The translations under genes were made by a program, and so were the position numbers. The notes beneath the pieces were generated by a model, which saw only the letters and a list, made by a program, of their open reading frames with translations, was not told the origin of the DNA and made no database searches. Shown piece after piece: positions 33,780-44,499 of a stretch of DNA of 64,000 nt. Location: assembly GCF_905171775.1 (NCBI RefSeq), contig NC_053492.1, forward strand, positions 276,719,938 through 276,783,937, written 5' to 3'. This DNA comes from Rana temporaria (Eukaryota; Chordata; Amphibia; Anura; Ranidae). Positions within the stretch are counted from its first letter, which is position 1, and every line of letters begins with the position of its first letter.

Positions 33780-35420
33780 GATGCACACTGGAGTTCTCGG
33801 AAAACCCGCCATCTCGAGTTTGTGATGCAGCTCCCCAATGATGAAGAAAAATCTTTTAGCAATGACATCACTCTTGCAGGAATTTCTTCAGCAGAAAGTT
33901 ATCACCCCAGTGCCCCGGGAAGAGGAAGGACTAGGGTGTTATTCACATGTTTTTCTAGTAAAGAAACCATCAGGAAAGTTTGGCTCAATACTGAACTTAA
34001 AGGTCTTAAACAAGTGCATTCGATACAAAAGAAAATATGGACACAATTTATTTGGTGAGGAAGCTTCTTCTTGCGGTGTGCTTTCTAGCCTCCATAGATC
34101 TCCGGGACATGTACTTGCATGCACTTACATGTTCCTATAACACCAACATCCCATAGATATCTACGGCTGGCAATCGGAGCAGAGTGATTGGTATCACACT
34201 TTCAGTTCAGGGCTCTCCCGTTTGGTCTCTCCTCTTCCCCATGGATCTTCATGAAGATCATGGCGGAAGCATTGGCACGCTCAGTTTGGAGGGGGCTCGG
34301 TAGTGCTTTATCTGGATGACTACCTGTTTTTTACCAGCGTAATAGACCTATTGTGCAGGGATTAGAAAAAGGCACTGAACCATTTAGAAATAATCAAACC
34401 TCATTCCTTCCTAGAGTACCATTTTTCATGTGGTATGTCATTGACTCGATACAGAAAAAGATTTTCATCCCAGAGGAAAAAATGATAAAGGTGCAGGCAG
34501 CAGTGAAGAGAGTACAGACACATGTATATGTTACAGTTCAAGCAGCCATGTCCATGCTGGGGATTCTCACAGCCTCAATCCCAGCTGTTCAGTGGGCCCA
34601 CCTCCATTCGAGAGGCCTCCAACAAGCGATCCTGCAGAATTGAGCCTGCAGAGAGTCTTTGGAGAAACAGATCAAGATCCCTTCTTCAGTAAAAAGGAAA
34701 TTGTGGTGGAGGAGGAAAGCTAAATTTGAGCAAGGGTTTGTTTTGGACCTTTCCCGTTGCAAAGATCTTAACAGATGCGAGTTCCTGCGCATTTTGAAAA
34801 GCCAGATGGCCCAAGGACCTGGACAGTAGAGGAATCCAGGAGGTCCTCCAACTGGTGGGAACTGAGGGCCATTTTCCTGGGGTTTTGGGACTTAAAACAG
34901 ATAATCGGTTGCCAACACATCCAGGTGTTATCAGACATTGCCACAGCACTGGCCTACATCTCAAGACAAGGGGGCACAAGATGCGGGTGTCTGCTAGACT
35001 TGTCTCTACAGACTCTGACTTGGGCAGAAAACAACTTTGGCATCCCTAACAGCAGTACATCTAATCCACTTCTTAAGCAGAAAAAGGGTACTAGAGTCCG
35101 AATGCCTAGTCCGGATGTTTTTCAGAGGATAGTAGACAAATGGGGGGCTCCCTAGGTGGACCTTTTTGCATCGCAAATGAATGCAAAAGTGCCCGTCTAC
35201 TTTTTCTCTAAACGGGCAGGACAGAGCGACAGGTCTGGATGCACAGGCTCAGAACTGGACCTTGAGCTTGTACTACGCCTTTCCCCCTGTGCTTTAGTGC
35301 TCAAGAAACTTCAGGGAGAAAAGACGACCCTAATTTTAGTAGCCCTGTATTGGCCCAAGAGGGCTTGGTTTTCAGTTCTACTAAAGTTAGCGGTAGAGCA
35401 ACATTGGTTGCTTTTGGGTT
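33780..35420 (+). pseudogene. DIRS copy 1 reverse transcriptase and RNase H
   Basis: RT start blocks are YSHVFLVKKPSGKFGSILNL (about 33940-34000). The catalytic block VLYLDDYLFFT lies at about 34303-34338. The thumb-like region with VQAAMSMLGILTASIPAVQW follows near 34530. RNase H and the linker read IGCQHIQVLSDIATALAYIS (about 34900) and LFASQMNAKVPVYFFSK (35160), then VALYWPKRAWFSVLLKLAV (35340). These blocks occur in the same order in DIRS copy 2. Stops and frameshifts break the frame many times, but the YLDD pair is kept. Confidence 0.8.
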
Positions 35421-35499
35421 CGAAGGGACCTGCTGACTCAGGGTCCCCTTCTGCATCCGGATGTAGGTCATCTCAGTCTGGCAGCCTGGCTACTAAGGA

Positions 35500-36515
35500 G
35501 CAAATCTTGAGGAGAAAGCTTTTGTCCGAAGGTTTAATTTGTATCCTGCTAAATAGCAGGAAGAAGGTCACAAGGACCATTTATTTTAAAATGTGGAAGC
35601 GCTTTAACTCCCGGGGGGTGTCCAAAATTTACTCTCCACAGGCAGTCCTTTCCATTCTGAAACTTCTCCATGACGGAATGGAGAAGTGTTTGGCAGCCAG
35701 TAGATTTTAAAGGTTCAGGTAGCTGCGCTGTCAGTTTTTCTAGAGAGACGGTTATCACTAGATCCTTTTTGTTCATCAGATTTTGTAAGATGCTAGCTAT
35801 GGCTAGGCCTGTTCTGTTTTTGAAGTTTTTCCCCAAATGGGATTTAACTGTGGTTTTGCAAGGTCTGACTAGAAGACCTTTCGAACCACCAGAAGAAGCC
35901 ACAATAACATTTTGGTCATTAAAACGTACCCAGCTGATAGCAGTTACCTTGGCTAGAAGAGTAAGCAAACTACAGGCATTATCTATCATTGAGCCTTTTG
36001 CTGACCATTTTTCCAGCCCGGGTAGTGTTTTGGATAGACCCGGGGCTTTTACCGAAGGTCGCTTTAGTTTTTCACAGATCCCAAAAGATGGTGCTACCAA
36101 CATTCTGTCCATCTCCAACATGCCCTAAATAGAGAGAAATGCATAGTCTGGATGTAAAGGGATGTGGTAACGAGTTTAAAAAGTTAAATTCTCTGTTATG
36201 TTTTTCGTGACTAGTAAGGGTCACAGAGCTTCTAAAAGCAACATTGGAAGGTGGCTTCAGATGGCTATTTATGAAGCTTATAGGGCTGAGGAAGTAGAAC
36301 CTTCCACAGGGGTAGTGGCCCACTCAACTCAAGCTGTAGCAACATCCTGGAATGAATGAGCTGGGGCTTCACCAGGGCGAATCTGAAGCCGGACACATAG
36401 ATGAGTTATTCCACCTTCACTCATGACTATAGGATGGACCTGCTCTCGGCAGCAGAGCAATCGTTTGGCATGAAGGTCCTGCAGGTGGTGGTCCCACCCA
36501 AAGAGTAAGTACGCT
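35500..36515 (+). pseudogene. DIRS copy 1 tyrosine recombinase, catalytic Arg lost
   Basis: DIRS recombinases integrate the circular DNA intermediate. Visible are ALSII and TLARRVSKLQAL (first catalytic Arg region, about 35950), then after frame changes AHSTQAVATSWNE (about 36318) and a C-terminus with VLQVVVPPKE. In DIRS copy 2 the matching block reads AHSTRALVTTW. Here the Arg of the HxxR motif is Gln: codon CAA at 36330-36332, explainable by CpG decay of CGA. A TGA stop follows within a few codons. Non-functional. Confidence 0.78.
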
Positions 36516-36581
36516 TAAGTAAGCTTATCTCCAGGTGCTGTCCTGAAAGATGAGGTGAGAAAACCTTAGTTAGACTTACCG

Positions 36582-36825
36582 TGTGTAGGTCCCATCTGAC
36601 TTTTTCTGGCAAAATTTCCGACAGCAAATATTTGAGAGCTGGTTCTTAACTTCTCTGATGGGAAAAGTTCTTGTCGGAAATTCCGATCGTCTGTGTGCAA
36701 AAAAAACATGCATGCTCTGATTCAATTCGACGCATGCTCGGAATCATTGGACTTAATTTTCCTTTGGCTCGTTGTACGTCACTGCGTTCTTGTCGGAATT
36801 TCTGATCGTGTGTACGCGACATTCC
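36582..36825. mobile_element. Harbinger-type MITE fragment
   Basis: Right end (reverse complement) GTCGCGTACACACGATCAGA with internal TTGTCGGAAATTCCGATCGT and GTTGTACGTCACTGCGTTCT. Same family as the 19.3-kb copy. The left end is shortened (GTGTGTAGGTCC). Confidence 0.55.
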
Positions 36826-37420
36826 TGGCAAGTCTAATTAAGGTTTTTGCACCACAGTGAACAAGCCTTATGTGAAAAAGCCAAATTATAGTACACTCAA
36901 GCCAAGATTAACAATTTATTAAAATAAAAAGTTTGTTTTTGTATGTTTTTGTTGAGAAAACTGTCCAACAATAACCGCAAAAGTGAACTTGCAAAACGAA
37001 TTTGGAAATTGCTTTATTGTCTCATCTCGCAATCATCTTCTTACTTCTATTCCTTGTATATACAATACATTGCTACACCTTACTAGAAATTCTCCACGAT
37101 GTCCAGATAATGCCCCATCAATATACTCTTCTGTATTGGTGAGCAGCATGGTTATGTAGCCATCCAGAGACCAGGTATCCCATGTATTACATACCCAACT
37201 TCAGTTTCACCTTTACTGGCTTACCAAAGAAGCCATTGAGGAATGGCTTTGAGATTAGTGGAAAACGCATTCTGCCACTGAAGTCGCTGCTGATCTACAG
37301 ACAAGTAAAGAGAGAACATTTTTTCACACAGAATGCTCCGAGAACACGCCGCCAGAGAGAACAGGAAATGGCTAGAGGTACTAAAGATGAAAGCAAGCAC
37401 CTCAAACTTGCCATGTACCT
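36826..37420. other. No recognised gene; one 80-codon ORF of unknown nature
   Basis: Contains a plus-strand ORF (37182-37424) with basic, glutamine- and arginine-rich sequence (APRTRRQREQEMARG) that ends four bases into the Penelope RT block. I do not recognise it as a Penelope N-terminus. It could be flanking host sequence or a chance frame. Confidence 0.35.
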
Positions 37421-39020
37421 GTGATGTATACAATACCAAAACTACACAAGGACCAGACTCGACCACCGGGGAGACCCATTGTCAACGTCATACAGTCCGT
37501 TAATGCAAGATTAAGGGAGTACATTGACTTGTTCTTACAACCGGTGGTACCAAATACTAGATCATATTTACGGGACACTAAACATCTTATACAGATCCTT
37601 GAGGGAATTGAAGTGAGACATGATCGGTTGCTATTAGCAACAGCAGACGTTTCTTCACTGTATACAATTATTGACAATAACAAAGCTATTGAATCAGTTA
37701 AATGGGCCCTTGATACTTTTTAGTGAGTTACCATCTAAACAAAAATCATATCTACTTAAGTGTTTGTATTATGGGCTTAGTCACAACTATTTTTGGTTTA
37801 ACTCTGATTATTATAAACAAATCAAGGGGATTGCCATGGGTGCTCGTTATGCACCAAGAGTAGCCAATATGTTTATGGCAAAATGGGAAGAAGAAAGTGT
37901 GTACAAAGACCCTTCGCATGGACTCCAATTATGCAAGAGGTATATTGATGATGTCATAGTAGTCTGGACAGGTGATGAAGAGAGTCTAAAAGGGTTCTTC
38001 CAACAGCTGAATGTTAATATAAAAAATATACGACTGTCACTGGATTATAGCAACACATCAATACACTTTCTTGGCCTAATTATAGAATTTAAAGACCAAA
38101 ATGTCATCACGAAAACCTTTTTCAAGCAGGTTGATCGGAACAGCTACATTCCAACAGATAGCTGCCACCATGACCCGTGGCTTATCAATATACCAAAAGG
38201 CCAGCTGATTAGATTACGCAGAAATTGTACGAATGAACATAATTTCAATGAACAGGCAAGATTTATTGGTAACAGATTCATTTAAAGAGGATATAATGAT
38301 TTCTTTAATCATAAAATAGAAGATGTCACCAGAATGGAAAGGACATCTCTAACGATGGATAAATCAAGAATTGCAAGAACCACCTATGATCTCCCCATTA
38401 TTCTGACTTATAATGTACAAAATAAGCAAATAGAAAAAAAATATTTTTAAGAAACATTGGTCCATTCTAAGAGCGGACTACCAGTTGTGTACCATTCTAC
38501 CAGTAGTTCTGAAATTTAGGTATAGGCGAGCACCTGCCTTATGGGATATGATTGCGAAGAATATCCCCCGTCAAGTATCTAGTTTTACCTTCTTTCACAG
38601 AAAAGGTTTCTTTCAATGCAGAAGATGTTATGCATGCAAGAATACTAAGCTGAATGGTGAAAAATGCGATACATTTAAATTCACTGTTGCAAATAAGGAA
38701 TATTTCTTGTAGGACAGAGGGGGTGGTGTATGTCCTCCATTGTCTGTGCGTGAAACAATACACCGGTAGGACTAAACGCCCGATGTGGATAAGGATCAGA
38801 GAACATATTCTAAAAAAGGGGTTTACTAAGCATAGTGTCTCTAGACATTTTGCCCAATTTCATTCACAGGATTCTTCAGTATTGAAATTTTGGGCAATTG
38901 AAAGATATATATAAATCTCACTGGAGAGGGAGCAATAGGGTTAACACATTGAGTAGATGTGAATCGAAATGGATTTTTGAAATGAAATCTTTACATCCTC
39001 AAGGGTTAAACATTTGATTT
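37421..39020 (+). pseudogene. Penelope-like RT and GIY-YIG endonuclease, frameshifted
   Basis: RT blocks in order: MYTIPKLHKD and PPGRPIVNVIQSVNARL, LLATADVSSLYT (catalytic motif A region, about 37640), then after a frame change IKGIAMGARYAPRVANMFMA and the catalytic CKRYIDDVIVVWTG (about 37935), then LGLIIEF. An in-frame TAA lies at 38283. The Cys cluster FFQCRRCYACKNT is at about 38610. After another frameshift near 38705 comes the GIY-YIG nuclease: VVYVLHC (GIY equivalent), KQYTGRT (YIG equivalent), IRIREHI and HSVSRHFAQFH. The RT Asp residues and nuclease motifs are present, but at least three breaks prevent translation as one protein. Confidence 0.85.
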
Positions 39021-39551
39021 TGACCTTCATTTTTTTTATTTCTGATTTCTAGATGTGTGTTTTTTTCATTTTTACCTCCATTTGTATTTACTTATCTATT
39101 ACGTATAGTCTACACAAGAAAACCACTGTTGTGTATCTATGAGCATTTCGGGTCATCTTTGTTTGTTTTTTTTTTTTTTATTTTTTTTTTTATATTGAGT
39201 ATTTTTATACTGTGTCCTGCCTGTGTCCCATTGGACGCTGCGGTGTGAGCACTTCCGCCCACACACCGCGGTGTTCAGAGATGCACTTCCACCCATACCA
39301 ATCTTGATGGTGATTGGCGGTTGCTATCAGGTGGGACGCGTGTCATTTAGAGGCGACGTGACCGATGGGAACGCCTGATTGGGCGCCCGAAAAGGGATGC
39401 TGGTGATTGGTGGACGCAGCAAGAACCAGCAGCGTCGCAGAGTAACTGTCATCGTACGTCCGAGCTTCCTATTGGCTAGTGCGGACCAGGTACAGGTGAC
39501 AGTGATAATTAAAGTGTACCTAGTGCTATATAAAGTGTGCATATCATACAG

Positions 39552-39611
39552 ATAGCCATATCCCATGAATAAGTCAGGTTTTATGACGAAACATGTCGGG
39601 GGCGTGGCTAT
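39552..39611 (+). ncRNA. Hammerhead-ribozyme-like fold behind the Penelope element
   Basis: Helix I arms ATAGCCATATCCC (39552-39564) and GGGGGCGTGGCTAT (39598-39611) pair over seven outer and three inner base pairs with an internal loop. The first core box is AUGAAUA (39565-39571; consensus CUGANGA, two changes). Helix II is GUCA/UGAC (39573-39576 and 39584-39587). An intact GAAA box follows at 39588-39591, then a short palindromic helix III (with CAUG) and a GUC cleavage site ending at 39597. One extra A precedes helix II. Hammerheads with tiny helix III are known in Penelope-like elements. Core changes suggest low or no activity. Confidence 0.5.
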
Positions 39612-39700
39612 AATCTGACCTCTTGACCACCTACCAACGTGAGAGGCCAGTGCAGTGTCTTGCTTGCGCTAGTGACCAGCGCCTGTTCGTTTTTTGCTTC

Positions 39701-40433
39701 ACGCCATTTTCTGGGGGCTATCAACTTAAAGTGTGGATTGAGTGCCGTGAGTTATCTGGATTTTCTTTCCTTGGTCCGCTGTGACCGTAGTTTGCCAGCT
39801 GCACAATATTGAGGAGATTTCTGCTGTGTTTATTCACGTTTTTACCTTTTTGGCATTGTGTGAGTGCATAATTTGCAGAGTTTTATGTGGTGTGTTATTA
39901 AACTGGTTTTACGTTATCACACTATGTTATACTTTCTTCATTATTTATGAGGATCTTATTCACTACTTGATTGAGAATGGAAGCTCGCCCTATGGTTTGA
40001 ACCAATTATTACACGCTATTGTGCCGAAGCACGAGAGTGTTAGGCTGTTCGTTCTGGTGAGTGGTCATTTCTATTGGTGAAGGAATCACTCTATCTAACA
40101 TCGGGTGTGGTGGAAGAATTTTTTTAATTAATTTACTTTAAAGACCTTACACCTTGAAAGAGAGAAAGAAGTTTTACCTCCTATTACTTTTCCATGAACT
40201 TTTATTTTGCCTATGAAGACTTTCAATCACGGGTTTGAATCATTTGGACTTTTACATTATTATATTGTGTTTATTTATTCACTGTGTGGCTCATACACAC
40301 ATGAGCGCTGTTTTATATAATTTACGGTTTAATTTAATATTTAAACACGTTATATATACTTTGAGTATTTTTATATATTTGAGTATCATTTCAGTGGTGA
40401 TATGGTTCTTGTCCACTAGATGTCATCCTCACA
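39701..40433. other. AT-rich stretch without recognised gene
   Basis: May include more of the Penelope non-coding end; no ORF or terminal repeat was recognised. Confidence 0.4.
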
Positions 40434-40893
40434 TGCCGCGTACACACCATAATTTTTCCTGTCGTTCAAAAACCCGTCGTTTTTCACAACGTGATTCCTC
40501 TTCAGCCTGACTTGCATACACATGTTCATGCAGAAAACTGTCCAACCAAAGCACGGTGACGTACAGCACGTACGACAGAACTATAAAGGGGAAGTTCCTT
40601 TCAAATGGCGCTACCCTTTGGGTTGCTTTTGCTGATCCTCGTGTTAGTAAAAGTTTGGAGAGACTATTCACGCTTTTCAGTCTTTGTGCTTAAAAAGATG
40701 GTTTTCTGGTGTTCAGTTTGTGCTTGTTGGTTCGTATTTGTTCTTCAGTGCGTGTAGTGAGTTTGAATCAGTTTTTTTTTTTTTAGTGCAATCTTTTCTG
40801 CTCGATACTGATTTTCAGGACGTTCTTCATAGGCCTTGCTGTTCTTCAGTGCGCTCTTTTAGTTCGTTCTGACCGGCTGACCGTTTTCTAGCC

Positions 40894-42414
40894 ATGTTGC
40901 AGGTACGTTCTCGTCGCCAAGTTCGTGCTGTGCTTGGTGTTGGGCTTCATGCTTTAACCCAAGTCCAGTCCATGAACAGAGTGAGGAGTTCCTGGACCAA
41001 GAATTGGTTGGTTGAGCATGACCAGTTCTGTCACATGCCTCTGGTGCGGGAGATCCAGGAGAATAACCCTGATGAATACAGGAATTTTCTCCGGATGACG
41101 GACCCCGTTTTCAGCATCTGTTGGCTTTGGTGTCCCCCTATATCACCAGCCAGGACACCGTTATGCGGGAAGCCATCACTGCTGAGCAGAGGCTAGTCAC
41201 CACGTTGCGCTACCTGGTGACAGGGAGAAGCCTGCAGCACCTCAAGTTCTCTACAGGCATCTCCCCCCAGGCTCTGGGCCTCATTATCCCAGACCCCTGT
41301 TCTGCCATAATACAAGTCTTGCAGGAGGACTATATTAAGGTAAGTTTTCTCCTTTAGCAAACATTAAATACATAACCTCTCCAGCATTCTATCCTGTGCC
41401 CAAACACCTAGCCTAGTCACTTCCCAATGTATTTTGTCTGCTCCATTGTAGTGCTTTACCCTAATCCCCCCCCTAAAATGTCTCCAAATGTTGTTTTTTC
41501 ATTAACTTCAGAGTGCTCTAGGCTTGAATTGTGAGGTCCCCAACTCATCTAGAACCCCCCTCCCCCTAAATATATATAAATGGGCCATCAGAGGGGGCGA
41601 GGAATCTAACTGAACATTTTGTTAAATACTTCATACAAAAAAATGTTATACTGATGTTGTCCAAGAATGTTTTTGTCTAAAATCTGCTTGCAAAGTTTGT
41701 GTAAAATTATATAAAAAAAATCTTGTTTGACTCCACAGTTTTCTTCTATGCCACAGGAATGGCAGAATGTCCCCTGCAGTGGGACTTTCCCAACTGTGGA
41801 GGGGCAATAGCTGGGAAGCACGTCCACATCGTCCCACCACCCCATTCGGGATCTTATTATTATAACTATAAAGGGTTCCACAGTTTTGTGATGATGGTGG
41901 TGGTGTCGGCGAACTATGAATTTTTGTATGTGGACGTGGGGGGAAAAATGGCCAGTTGTCCGATGGGGGAGTCTTATCCAAGACGGAGTTCTCCCTCCGT
42001 CTACAGAGTGGTGAGCTGGCATTGGCACCTGCGTCAGACAACGTGGAGTGACTACCATTTGTGTTTGTCACAGATGAGGCTTTTGCGCTTGGACCCAATC
42101 TTATGAGGCCATTTCCCCAAAGGACCCTCACCCCTGAGAGGAGGGTCTTCAATTTCCACCTGTTTTAGACCTCCATCCATCTAGCTGATTATAAAATCAA
42201 CCATGTCGTAATGGAATGCTGTGTGCTGCACAACTATTTGCGGGTACATTCCACTAATTATTTGTCATCTGTTGGGCATGAGACCACACTACAGGCCCAA
42301 AATACATTGCTGGCCGTACTGGCTTGCCTCCCCAAAGCGCCTGTGCTGTGCGTCAACAATATGTGGACTATGTTATGGGTAGGGGGGGCCATTGCTATGC
42401 CAGACGAATCTTGA
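40894..42414 (+). pseudogene. Harbinger (HARBI1-like) transposase, intron-containing, catalytically dead
   Basis: The transposase would cut and join DNA with a DDE nuclease domain. Exon 1 (40894-41339) shows YRNFLRMTDPVF, then after a one-base frameshift near 41110 LALVSPYITSQDTVMREAIT and LVTGRSLQHLKFSTGISPQA. It ends at a good splice donor (AAG|GTAAGT, 41340). Exon 2 starts near an acceptor at about 41738 and reads WDFPNCGGAIAGKHVHIVPP, YYYNYKGFHSFVMMVVVSAN and FLYVDVGG. Harbinger transposases usually have GAIDGKH, so the first catalytic Asp is Ala here. The YVDVG Asp is kept. The segment that should hold the third acidic residue is missing between VFNFHL and TSIHLADYKI. Three independent lesions. 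Confidence 0.82.
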
Positions 42415-42873
42415 TTTCTTCAAAATATTTTTTTTTTCCTGAAAAATTATTGAATGGTTTTTTGCTTGTGTTTCTTTTATCTGTCTCGAAGGTTCTCCTA
42501 GTGCACCACCATGTCTATTTTTCTTTAGTCATTAACCACCATTGTCAGTGTCTAAACCCACAAAATAACCTTAAACAATTATTTTAGAAATTGATGTAAG
42601 AAGCCACACATTGTTGAGTCCAAAAAAGTTTACTCCTTGCACATTTAAGTTGTGCGTAATTTTTTGTAACTAGAAAATACAACATGTATTACAAATTTGT
42701 CAATGCAAATGTTTTCCGAAAAAGCAGAAACACGCAAGTTTTCAAACCAAAAACATTTAAATCTCTGGAACTTATTAAGTTCAACATGTTCAATTTTGTA
42801 GGCAAGGTCAGACATTCTATTGTGTTTAAAATGTTTGTATCTTGCCTTCAGAAAAGATGGAGTGATGTCACCC
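42415..42873. other. No gene seen (3' flank of transposase)
   Basis: AT-rich, without recognisable coding sequence; probably the non-coding part of the Harbinger element. Confidence 0.4.
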
Positions 42874-43341
42874 CTAAAAAAGCCACACTTTGAAGATGCA
42901 TAAAACATGGTGTATCAAAAAGGGGCTTTCCAGCCTGTGATACCATGCCTCATGTCAGCATGTGCTATCTGCCATCATGGGAGATCAATGGATGTGTTTT
43001 GTGGGTGCAACCCCTTCCTCTCACCTTCAGTTGCGAGGAAGGGGTTGCACCCACAAAACACGTACATTGATATCCTCTGATGGCAGATAGCACATGTTGA
43101 CACGGTGGGGGTTATTTAGGAAAGGCAAATCCACTTTGCACTACAAGTGCACTTGAAAAGTGCACTTGGAAGTGCAGTCACTGTATATCCAAGGGTGACA
43201 TGCAAGGGGAAAAAACATTTCAGATCTACCCCTCATCCGATTAACAGCGACTGCACTTCAAAGGGCACATGTAGTGCAAAGTGGATTTGACTTTCGTAAA
43301 TAACCCCCACTGTTTGCATCTTCAAAATGTGGCTTTTTTAT
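42874..43341. repeat. Foldback structure with a second MITE inside
   Basis: Outer arms (AAAGCCACACTTTGAAGATGC at 42877 onward and its near complement at 43317-43340) enclose an almost perfect hairpin. The hairpin has roughly 70-base arms (42952-43021 and 43033-43103) around GATAGCACATG and GGGTGCAACCCCTTCCTC. The right arm is broken by the MITE at 43107-43308. Confidence 0.75.
43107..43308. mobile_element. GGGTTATTTA-type MITE
   Basis: About 48-bp imperfect terminal inverted repeats: GGGGTTATTTAGGAAAGGCA on the left and (reverse complement) GGGGGTTATTTACGAAAGTC on the right. Shared internal phrases AATCCACTTTGCACTAC and AAGTGCAGTC. Non-coding; target duplication unclear because the flanks are G/C runs. 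Confidence 0.75.
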
Positions 43342-44046
43342 TTACACAATTGTCCCAAAAATAATTATAATGTAAAAAAATTAAAACATGGATTCTGTTA
43401 AAAAAAAAAAAAAATATTCTATCCTCCCAAGAACATCAATCATGTTCTTTAGTTTGATCTCGATCTGCTTGTTTTTTTCCTTGATAATGTCCAAGTCACG
43501 ACCGCAGACCATTATGTTCTGTATCATGATCTGTGCACTATGACTTGTGAAAGGGGTAGGTTCTTGGTCCACAAGCAGAACATCGCCTACAATTTAAACA
43601 CATTGTGTATTAATATGCAATCAAAATCGATGGTGTACGACACTGGCCTGTTGTGGTGCCAGTTTCCACCACTTCCTCCCCATCCTGCGGTTGGGGGTCT
43701 CTTGGAAGTGTGGGGTTCCCGGACTCCAGGGTAGAAGCTCTTTGAATCCATATGAGAATGAAACAAAAGGCATACTTTAGCAAAGTGATATTTAAGGACC
43801 AGAAAGAGGAATAGGAATCATTCTTTGGAAGTGTGGGACAATTGACTGTTTGGGCAGAGTTCCAAGCTGAACACGTGATTGTATCCCTTTTCAAAGCTGG
43901 CACATTTATCTATATTGGTCAAGTTTCACACAAGTTTCACCCCAAGTATCCACTGGATCACCTGTGTGGGACACCCTAAAAAGGATATTCTTGTGGCCCA
44001 CACTAGTGCTCCTTAGTTCTAGATGTGTAACCAGCTGCTAAGCATC
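43342..44046. other. No gene seen
   Basis: Only short ORFs; no further element recognised. Confidence 0.4.
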
Positions 44047-44054
44047 CTCTACAT

Positions 44055-44212
44055 CGGGTATATGCAATTAGTGGACCTCCAGCTGTTGCAGAACTACAAT
44101 TCCCATGAGGCATAGCAAGACTCTGACAGCCACAAGCATGACACCAGAGTCAGAGGCATGATGGGACTTGTAGTTTTGCAACAGCTGGAGGTCCGCTAAT
44201 TGCATATCCCTA
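44055..44212. mobile_element. Compact hAT-type MITE (CAACAGCTGGAGG family)
   Basis: Flanked by the exact 8-bp duplication CTCTACAT (44047-44054 and 44213-44220). Arms of about 50 bases form a hairpin: CGGGTATATGCAATTAGTGG on the left and (reverse complement) TAGGGATATGCAATTAGCGG on the right. Both arms contain the phrase CCTCCAGCTGTTGCA. Total length only 158 bases. Non-coding. Confidence 0.9.
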
Positions 44213-44499
44213 CTCTACATGCACAACACTGAATCCAGTTATAGCATTTAAATGTAGTTACCAACACATCTAGACAACAATGTTCCAAAAATCTTCTACA
44301 ATAAATAGGCATGTGCAAATTTAGTTAACTAAATATCTTTATCTGGCAAAAAGATCGTATTATTAATGAGCAGACGAACGATGTTTATTACGACCATGAA
44401 AGTTGTCATCTTTAATATCTTATTTTAAATAATCTTTAATAACTGTCCAACATTCCAGAAAAGCTCATGCAGCAACATGCAAGTAATAATAATCATAGT
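44213..44499. other. No gene seen
   Basis: AT-rich; lies 3' of the Myb-like gene on the minus strand. Confidence 0.4.

Larger units (their letters stand above)
31721..36563 (+). mobile_element. DIRS-type retrotransposon, copy 1 (decayed)
   Basis: A 4.8-kb element in plus orientation bounded by 32-bp inverted terminal repeats (31721-31752 and 36532-36563, one mismatch) that include AGGACAGCACCTGG. It contains gag-like, reverse transcriptase/RNase H and tyrosine recombinase regions, in that order. Inverted rather than direct terminal repeats, plus a tyrosine recombinase in place of an integrase, define DIRS elements. Frameshifts and stops are frequent. No target duplication is expected for this mechanism. 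Confidence 0.88.
37421..39700 (+). mobile_element. Penelope-like retroelement (5'-truncated)
   Basis: Plus-strand reading gives a Penelope-type reverse transcriptase followed by a Cys cluster and a GIY-YIG endonuclease, the hallmark combination of Penelope-like elements. Coding sequence ends near 39020 (LHPQGLNI). The non-coding 3' region contains a hammerhead-like fold at 39552-39611, a known companion of these elements. The right boundary is not defined. Confidence 0.85.
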
